From Eublepharis macularius (taxonomy: Eukaryota; Chordata; Lepidosauria; Squamata; Eublepharidae), in assembly GCF_028583425.1 (NCBI RefSeq), contig NC_072791.1, forward strand, positions 30,573,368-30,637,367: a stretch of DNA of 64,000 nucleotides. Reading direction: 5' to 3'. The number at the start of each line of letters is the position of its first letter. The first letter of the stretch is position 1. Below are positions 1 to 9,700 of the stretch, in pieces. Position numbers and translations under genes: made by a program. The notes under the pieces are model-generated. The model saw only the letters and a program-made list of their open reading frames with translations. It was not told where the DNA came from and did no database searches.

Positions 1-80
1 CATTCCTTTAAAGGCCTGTACAACTACCTTTACAAGTTAACAATGGATTCCTCCTCTAATTTCTTCTCTTTGATTTTTAG

Positions 81-734
81 CGCAACAATTACAAATCCTA
101 ATGAAGTTCTTCATCTACCTATCCTTGATACTGATTGGTCTTCGAGTCCATTGCTATCATTTCCCATATCTACTTGATAACCACAGAAATAAAAGTGTGC
201 CTGAACATCCGTCTTCCATTTCAGAAAAGGAACAGAAACCTTGGCATAACATAGTCCTCAACAATGCTGAATTTGCTTTCAAATTGTACAAGCAAATAGC
301 TTCTGATCAAGGTGACAAAAATGTTTTCTTCTCTCCCCTGAGCATCTCCACAGCTTTTGCCATGCTGACCTTGGGGGCCAAATATAAAACCCAGAGTCAG
401 ATTTACAACGGACTTGCTTTTAACCTGTCAGAGATTGAGGAGGAAAAGATACATAATGGATTTCAAGATCTCATCAGTTCAGTTGACAGACAGATCAGTA
501 TAGGGAATGCCTTGTTTCTAGATGAGACATTGGATGTTCTGTGGAATTTTTCTGAGGCCATCAAAACTTTTTACAAAGCTGAACAATTTTCTACAGATTT
601 CGTGAATCCCACAAATGCTGAAAAGCAGATAAACGATTATGTGAAAAATAAAACAAATGGAATTATAGGAGATTTAGTCAAGGGCCTCACTGAAAGAACA
701 AAGATGGTTGTCATCAATTATATTATCCTCCAAG
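81..734 (+). CDS. Serpin A exon 2 (first coding exon)
   Basis: The acceptor TTTTTAG ends at 80. Twenty bases of 5' UTR precede the ATG at 101, which was chosen because a signal peptide follows directly. The donor is CAAG|GTGAGT at 734/735, leaving phase 1. It encodes the signal peptide, helices A-F and strand 3A up to NYIILQ. Confidence 0.88.
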
Positions 735-3700
735 GTGAGTTTGAGAATAAAATTTACAATATTTATGTTACTAAAGATAATTTACAGTGCAATCCTATGC
801 AAAGTTACTCCAGTCTAGGCTCCCTGAAATCAATGGACTTAAGAGTGGACTGGAGGTTGATAACCCTAGTTATGTATAAAGTCTGCTGAACTTTGTTCCT
901 TCCACTACCAGACACAGCAGTTACTGAACTTTCCCTTGACATGGCATTGTCAATATACAGTTCCAAAATCAGTTTCAGCTCTGCACCTGCCTTCTTGTGG
1001 TGGAGACCGCCCTCTAGGCTTACCTGACTTGTGACAAGCCCTGGCAGGGTTTTCATGGCAAAAGACTAACAGAGGTGGTTTGCCATTGCCTGCCTCTGCA
1101 ACCCTGGTCTTTGTTGGAGGTCTCCCAGCCAATTACTCACCAAGGCCGACCCTGTTTAGCTTCTGAGATCTGGCAAAATCAGGCTTGCCTGGGCTATCCA
1201 GGTCAGGAAGGATGCCTTACCTCCTAAACCTTTCATTTTCATTCTGTGTACCTCTATTCCCTTCTGCAACTCCTTCTCTCCCATGGCCCTGGCCCATTTT
1301 CAGCCTCCGTTTCAGGGCGCAATACCTGTCTTGCCATTTTCCTCTCTGGTAACATCTCCACTTCCTTCCTTGATGATTTTCAGATTCATTTAACCAGATG
1401 ATAACCCATCTGACCCAGCTGCCTTTCTTCTTTCTTTCTTTCTCCCTAAATGCCCTTTTCAATTTCAGGCCACATAAATGATCTCAGGATCTACTGCACA
1501 GTGTATTTTAATAAGACTTTATGCGTGACTCCTTTTGAACCTTAGAACTCTATACAAATTTTGCGTCCCCAAGGGAAATGAACTGTTTCTATAAGTGTGG
1601 GTTCTGCACTCAGCACTCTTGTGATCACATGCCAAATTAGGAGTTGGGGGCTGAAAATGCAGAGACTGGATTGCAACATTTTCCTGGATGGTGTGTACCT
1701 AGGGTTGCCAGGTCCCTGTCCCCTCCTGGCAGGAAAGATGGGCAGCACTTAGCTGTAGGATGATCTCCATGTGCACATAAAGAGCTTGCATGCTTCCAGC
1801 ACTGATGTGAAGATGTCACTTCTGGAAGTAATATCACAGTAGACATGCTCCTGAGCTTTGCATGTGGCTGATTCAGCCCACTGGGGCAAAAATTGGCCCC
1901 TGTGAAGTGTGGGAGCGCTCCCATGGCCGGTGCAATTAGATCACTTGACAAAGTGATGTCGTTGCACCCTGCCAGGAGTGTGCCTGCTATGGATTTGCCT
2001 GTATTGCCTGCAAATGAGCAAATTGTACCAAGCAAATTGTACCTGCAAACAGCAGATAACTGGGAACCCTATGTGTACCAGAAATGTTGACTGGAAGCAA
2101 ACATCTCTGAGATGAGCATAGCTCTTCTTCGCACTTTTCTTGTTTACATCTGCCTGATTTCCTGGAACTTGTTGACCTTTCATGCTTTGGATCATGCTTC
2201 TGAGATTTGGCTCTTTCAGTCTGGCTGGCTGCCTCAAGACTACTCTCCCTCGATCTGATTATGCTTCTTGTAAGAAGTGAAGGACTTTTTGCTGTCCCTC
2301 CTTCTCAGGTTTCAGAGGGGGAGCAGGAGAGAGACAAAGAGGTCAAGAGTCTGTCTGTCCTTCCGTTCCACTATCCTGGAACTGTCCCCTTGAAGTATAG
2401 TTTGTTTTCTCAGGGACTTAGTTCTTGCACCACACTTCTCTTTCTTCATCCTTCATCTTGCCACAATAGATGCAGGACATGCCATTCCATAGCCCTTGAC
2501 ATCCTAGGCTAAATAGATAGAACAATGTGCTATCTCTGTTCTTTCCTATCATCAGTGTTCTTCCAATAATGAACTTGAATTTCTTTCCTAAAGTTTCAAC
2601 CAGGCTCTTCATGAGCATTGGTTCCTCTCCATGTATGCACTCTGCAATTCAGATGCGAGCTCACAAGCTCCGCTGCACCTGCTGTGCACCTCTGCTATGA
2701 CTTCTCACCACTGACACTTGGCTCAAGCTGTACCTAGCCTCATAACAAGTACATAATGTCTACTGAATCACCTTTATCACCATCATTTTTTACAGTCTTG
2801 AGAACTCCAAACATTGGTGAGACAAACTTTTCCTTTGCAAAGTCATACAGATGCTACATCAGGAAGGATTGTTCCACTGTATGCTTAGTAAGTACATCAG
2901 AGTTTTCTGTTAATTTTACTGGAACAGGCATTTCTTTTATAATTTATTTGTTTTATTATTCATTTATACCCTGACACTTCACCCCAATGGGAACTCAAAG
3001 CAGCTTGTGCCATTCTCCTCTCCTCCATTTTATCTTCACAAAGCGAGGTAGGTTAGGCTGAGAGTGCGTGAGTGGCCCAAGGTCACCTAACAAGCTTGCA
3101 TGGCAGATCAAGAAGCTGAACCAGCATCTCCCAGATCCTAGTCTGATACTCTAACCATTACTCCAAACTTGCTCTTTCTTTCGTTCGTTTGTGCGTTCGT
3201 TTGTTCGTTCATTCTTTCGTTCTTTCGTTCTTTCATTCATGCACCACCACCCTACTCTTTAGCACCAGCTTCCTAATCTTGGCTTTGAGGCACTTTGCTG
3301 GTGTAGTAACAAGAACTGTTTCTATTTTATTTTACTATTATTGTTATTTACTGTTAAGTATACTCTTACTGGATAGTTTCCCCATTGTTTAATATGCCAT
3401 GTTAAATTGCTTTGTTTTGTTTCAGCATTGTTTCAGCTCTGTATCGACGTTCTGCTTTTCTTGCTCTCAAATTTTTGTAATCTATTCCTATTGCATTGTT
3501 TATTGAATGTCCCAGCTATTGATTGTATTGGCTTACACTGTATAATGCACCTTGAGTCTCCGTGAGAAAGGTGGACTAGAAATAAGGTAAATTACACCAA
3601 TTAATCAATCAGTCAATCAATCAATCGTTCTAGCTAAGAGGAAGTTGTGTCCCCAACTGCATCTTAACTAACATTCTTCTGCTTTACACACTAGTCTTTT

Positions 3701-6700
3701 TGCCATCTCACGTTCTGCTTTATGACTGAATCCCACAGTCCTGGCTTTTGGCCTTTACTGCTCTCACAGTACAGCTACTGCACACACATTTGTGCAACGG
3801 AGAATGAACATTCACGTTACCTATTCTTCCTCCCCCCTCCCAGGTGCCTGGATTAATGCTTTCAACACTAAGCAAACCAGAGAAGGAATTTTTATTTTGG
3901 ATGGAAACAGAACTGAGAGTGTTGAAATGATGTACAAAAGGTCCAGTTACAACTTTCTCTATGATAAAGATCTGTTTTGCTCAGTGGTGGAAATGCCTTG
4001 TCCAGGAGGTGTCGTAGTATGGCTCGTTCTGCCAGATGAAGGGAAATTGAGACATGTGGAGCACACTTGGACAGAAAAACAGCTATCTACATGGGCAATG
4101 TCTTTTAAAACAAAGTAAGCCTTTTTGCTGTACTCTTTATATACCATTGCAATATTCCTTGATATAATATAGGATATTTATTTATTTAGATATATATACC
4201 CAAAATGGGGGCCCAAAGCAGCCCACAACTTTATTCTCCCCTCCTGTATTTTATAAAATAATGAACATCAGACTGAATGTTTTGTCTGCTTGAGGATCAA
4301 GATGGGAACCTGCGCAGACACCCTGAAGCTACGCTCCATCCTGCCACCATTTCATGCATTGTTTATTTTGGCGCAGCCTGCCAAAGTGAGCAAGGAGGAG
4401 ACACCTCACCTGACTAAAGAGCCTTGCCAGAAGCTCTCAAGAGCATTCAAGACACTGCCCCAGGCTGCAGTGCTAAGGCATTTGTTCATTAACTCGCTGA
4501 GATTTCATCGCCGTATCTGGTGCATTTCTGTCTTCTGTGTGCAGCTGAAAAGTCCCTGGTGGTGATGCACATCCTGATAAGGCCGTCATTTTTTAACAAG
4601 GGCAGGTAGTTAGCCCACCTTTTATGGCTATTCTCCTAACTCTGGGCAGAGAAGTTCCCATGGTGGATTACTGGGAGTATCACAGTTTGTAATCTCCCTT
4701 GGGTGACTGAACTGAGTGCTAACTCAGCTACCTTTTGATGCTCTCATTGTGCCTTAACCTGTGTCGGATCTGTTGGAGCAAATGTTCAGGAGTGGAATCT
4801 TGTATCCATCCTGCTGAAAAAACACTTGCAAGTTTGGCATCTAGTTTATGGATCAAATTGAGGTTGTGCTCTTTTTTTGATGAGACTCTGCCTCCAAGAT
4901 TAAGATTGGACTAAACTACTGTAATTAGGTTTGCCAACCTCCAGGTGGGAGTTGAAGTCTCCTGGAGTTGTTCTCCTGGAGAACAACTGATCTCCACACT
5001 ACAGAGCTCAGTTCCCTTGGAGAAAATGGCTGCTTTGGAGGATGAACTCTATAGCATTATACCTCCCTGAGTCCCCTTCCCTCCCCAAACTGTGCCCTCC
5101 CCAGGATCCACCCCCAAATCTCCAAGAAATTCCCAGCCCAGAGTTGGTAATCCTAGTTGTAAACTCCCAGCTACCCTGAGCTCTGTATTCATTCCCTCAC
5201 CTCATCTTACCTCCCTAAACTTGCCCTGTGTGTCTTAGTTGGGCAAATCTGGAAAGAACCCCAAATTTCGTTTCAGCTAAAGGGTTGTTTCATCTAGAGG
5301 ACTGATTCAATCCAGTGTGCACAGGACCTTTCAGCCTGAACACGCTTTACAATCTGTGTATATCAGATATTGGCCCATTTGCCAGCAAGAGCAGAATATT
5401 TTGTTAGAAATAGCAATGTCTGGTGTACTGCAGTAGCAAGAAGGAAGAAGAGCCTACCATGCAGGGGGCAGCAAGGATCACTTAGTTAGGACAGTGAGAG
5501 CAGCACCTCTCTTGTTTCCTGGGGGTCATTTCCTTGTCTTGTCTCCTATTGGGCTAAACAGGGCAATATCCTGCTTCTTCTCTCTCCTGCCACACTTCTT
5601 CTCTCTCTCTGCAAGATGTAGTCAGATAGCTAGGGTCTCTCTCTCTCTCCCTCTTTCCCTCAAGTATGTAACTTCCTCAAATAAAGCTTTTGCCTCTCTA
5701 ATCAGCTCAGCGTTTATTCCGCAGCATTATTTACACTTGCTCTAACATATTTATGCCAAGAATGTTTAGAGAATCCGATTCCTGACCACTGACATTTCTG
5801 AATCACACTTTTCAGTATGATTTCTGCTACAGCTTTACACACAAATTAATTGAATAACTGTTTTTATAAAACTTCCATTTTCCTTAATGGAGAAAGGCAA
5901 GATTATAGTCTTATAAAGAAACAAAAAAATAAAATTGGTTAGATGCCTCTGTTTTGGTCTAAAGGGCCAAACTATAGTCTCAGGTTAGGATGAAAGCATC
6001 ACGCTGGAAACCAAACACATTATATTTTAAAATAAGTCATTCAGCATCTTTTAATTCTTTTCTCCGTTTCAGTTCTCCTTATTCTATTAATTTCCTATAC
6101 AGCTTTGAATTTGAAATCTGAGACGCAGTATGGTGTAGCAGTAGTGTCAGACTAGAAGCTGGGAGATCCAAGTTTGAATCCCCTCTTTACCACGGAAATT
6201 TCCTGGGAGACCTTGAGGCAGTCATAGACTCTCGGCCCATGACAACAAAGTTGTCGCAGGGATAAAATGGAGGGGAGGAAAATTATGTGAGCTGCTTTAA
6301 GTTCCTACTGGAGAAAAAAAAGGTCATAAATGAAGTAAATAATAAATACAATTACTGATATGGCCCATGCATATTTGCACTTACTGGGAAACGAGCAGCT
6401 CCACAGGGCCATATAAATTTGCAGAAAACTCAAAACCACCTCTCCTCACGCTGTGATCCCAGTAGGAATCAGGGTCCCAGGAGCTGATATTTGAAGTAAA
6501 AGCTGCTTGGAGCTCTGTTCACATAATGCCCTGCGTATCATCTGGTACGATCATCACATTGGAAGGAGAAGAAAAGGGTATCTATAGGGCCACCAGGCTC
6601 TCTCTACTCCACCTTTCCAACTGACTCCTTGACTCGTTTGCAATCTGTCAAAATCTATCAATCTATCAAAATATCAGAACCAGGCTATTCTGTGGACCAT

Positions 6701-9700
6701 ACCTGGGTGCAACAATTGCCATGTAAAAAAACACCAAAACATGTCCATTTGCACCTGAAAGTGAGCTTCAAGCAGCCTGGCCTGCCTTCAACAAGAAACA
6801 CCACTGAATTGCACTAAAAAAAACAAGCCATATGTGGAGATCTGGTGTCATGGCACCAGTGGCAGCTATTCTGATGCAGTGTACTAACATGCTCCCCAAG
6901 TAGGGTTGCCATTCCCCCGGCTGAGACGGGGGATCCCCCGATCCCACCCTTCCCACCCCAATCCCACTTACCCACCTGGCGCTCTCTGGGGTGCCCCCTC
7001 CCCGGGGAGTGAGGCGCTCCCCTGGGTGGGAGGACCGCTCCTGCACCACGAGAGCAGGCGACGGTGGCACTGAAAGCAGGCTGCTCTCGATGCTGCTGCT
7101 GTCAGCATCGCCTGCTTATGCCGCTGCCGCTAGCTCTCGCAGTGCGGGAGCTGCAGCGCTGGTGAAAGTGGCTTACAGCGGCAAGAGCAAGTGGTGGCGG
7201 CAGCGGCGGCAGTGGCAGCAAGAGCGGCTCGCTGTTGCCAGTGCCAGTGCCTTCCGTGAGTGACATCTTCATGCACGCCAAGGCGTGCACGTGAGAAGTT
7301 GAAAAAAGAAAAAAGGTAGGGTGGGTGCCAGGATCCCAGTCCCCCATCTGGGGACACGAGGGACCTAGCAACCCTATCCCCAAGTGTTCTACCATGCCTG
7401 CAGTTCTGTAGACAAATTAAAGTGCCCCATAACCCACTGGACCCACCTAAACCCTGCATCAGCTCCTTAATCTTCTGGGATTCCTCCGTCTATAAGAAAC
7501 TCAGTTCCCGCTCTCTGCTAACCAGCACCCCTAAAAATGGTAATGTTTGTACCTATTGCTCGAATTCCCCTCCATAACCAGTTGAATCCCTAACTCTTCA
7601 GCAAGAGCCTGCAAACCCAGCAGAAAGCATAAACTCTCCATTGACCCAACTGGACTGGCAAACCAAAAATGATCCAGGAAGTGCACCAAATAGAGTTACC
7701 AACTCCAAGTTAGGAAATTCCTGGAGATTTTGAGGGTGGAGCCTGGAGAAGGCAGGGTTTGGCGAGAGGAAGAACCTCAGCAAAATGCTAGAGCATCTAC
7801 TGTGTCACTTCCAGTTTTCACAGGAAGTGGCCCTGGCCTCCATTTCCTCTTGGGAGTTGATGGCTCCAGCCTGGCAACCTTGAAGCCAATCCATGCTGCC
7901 CACTATTTCTTCTCTAGTTAAGACAATCTCTGATGCCACAGAGGAAGAGAGGAAAACAAACTTCAGATGAACAAAGAACTTAGCATAATGTACAAAATTT
8001 ATACGCCAAAATGAAAATCCTAACATAATTCCTTTTAATTGTATGCCATTTACACTGTTGTATGTTGTCTAAGTAAAATCACTTGTTATCTTTTGCTTTT
8101 TGTTAAACAGAAACCTAATACTGATCCTTCCAAAATTTAATGTTTCTGCATCCCATGATATCAAAGCCATTCTGCAGCGTATGGGCATGTTGGACGTTTT
8201 CTCTAAGAAGGCTGATTTTTCTGGAATAACTGGAAAGCGCAACCTGTGGGTGTCTGAAGTAAGTATGTGGGAGGAATTGGCAATAAACATTGCATTGACA
8301 ATTGCATGAAATCAAGTACAGGTTTCTTTTGACACTTCACGCTAAAGTAATTCACAGTATAACCAGTAAGCACTGGTTTGAATTAACTGATTATACAAGA
8401 ATTGCTGAAGAGCTGAGGATGACTTTCTGACAAATAAACCCAGATGTCAGCTATAAATGTCCTGAAATACATGATATGACTGTGCAAAGAAGCTTTTAGT
8501 AGACCTGGGCCGTTTCCACATGGTCTATAAGTAGTGCGAGACTCACTGGAAGGCTGCCAGCTTCCTCACGCGAGTTTTAACACCATCCGACTACAAAATG
8601 CCATAAATCACCGTTTGTGACGTTTTGTAAACAGATGGCGTCAAAAATCGCGCAAGGAAGCCGGCAGCCTTCTGTGAGTCTCGCGCTACTTATAGACAGT
8701 GTGGGCCTGCATCAAAGCTATTAAGTTACGTATGACCCTTGGTAGGACAGTTTTGGCCCCTAAAGAAAAAACTGAAGTATTGTCAACTGGTGGAGATGGT
8801 GAAATTCTTCTATTTTTCTGTGAAAGACCTTTTTATTTCAGAACAGAAGCAAGCCCAGAATAAACAAAATTCACAAAGAGACAGATACACATATACACAA
8901 CATTTCACAGCAGTGAACCCACATCTCTGTTAGCCTAACAAGTTAACAAGATGTAAGGTACTGTACACATTTTCAGCACACATTAAATACCTTTTACAAG
9001 CAAAAGAACTCTGATGTAAGGACTGTGATAACTCACATGGTTACTTTATCTCTTGAGCTCAGATCAAAACCGAGAGTTCACTGTTCCTGGTTTTATCTAA
9101 CCACAGTATTTGTTTGATTAAAACTTTGTGTATCTTGTTTTAGGACAGAACATGCAATTTGCAATCTCTGGTGTCATATGTGACAAGTATTTCACCAAAC
9201 AAAGAACATGATACAGAAATTAAGACATCTTAAATTTAATAGAAACTAGCCCTGTTCACCAGTTACAGTGAATACACAATCTGTGTACAATGTACACTTG
9301 ATTGCTCTTTGTACGAGCAATGGTCAATTCATATACAGCTTAACATGTCATATAAACCCCACATTTATTGTACTGGTCCCTGGTTTCATTTGTAAAGTGA
9401 ATGTTCGTGGATTGCTTCTAACAAGCCGATGTACACGAGCACAGGCAGGATATACATGCATTGGCTGTAACATGCAAGCAAGCTAGTATCATTTCATGTG
9501 CAGCGGTATAACTAGTCACCCTAAAAAACGAACTGACCAAGTTGAGGACCAGGGTGCTTTCTGTTGATGATGAGGACACATGGAGGCACAGAAAGAGGCA
9601 AACAGGGGCCCCTATGGCAATTTCCATTAGCGCAGAAGGGGAGCCTGAACCCCTCCTCACCCCTATTAGCATTCTGGAGTCAAATGGAGCAACGATGTGT

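Noticed and set aside
1110-1190. 5S rRNA gene
   Set aside because: It is diverged, partial and joined to a SINE body also seen at 12085-12240.
6991-7459. Open frames rich in Ala/Ser/Gly on both strands
   Set aside because: They lie in the GC-rich core of a hAT element bounded by target copies; no protein family matches.
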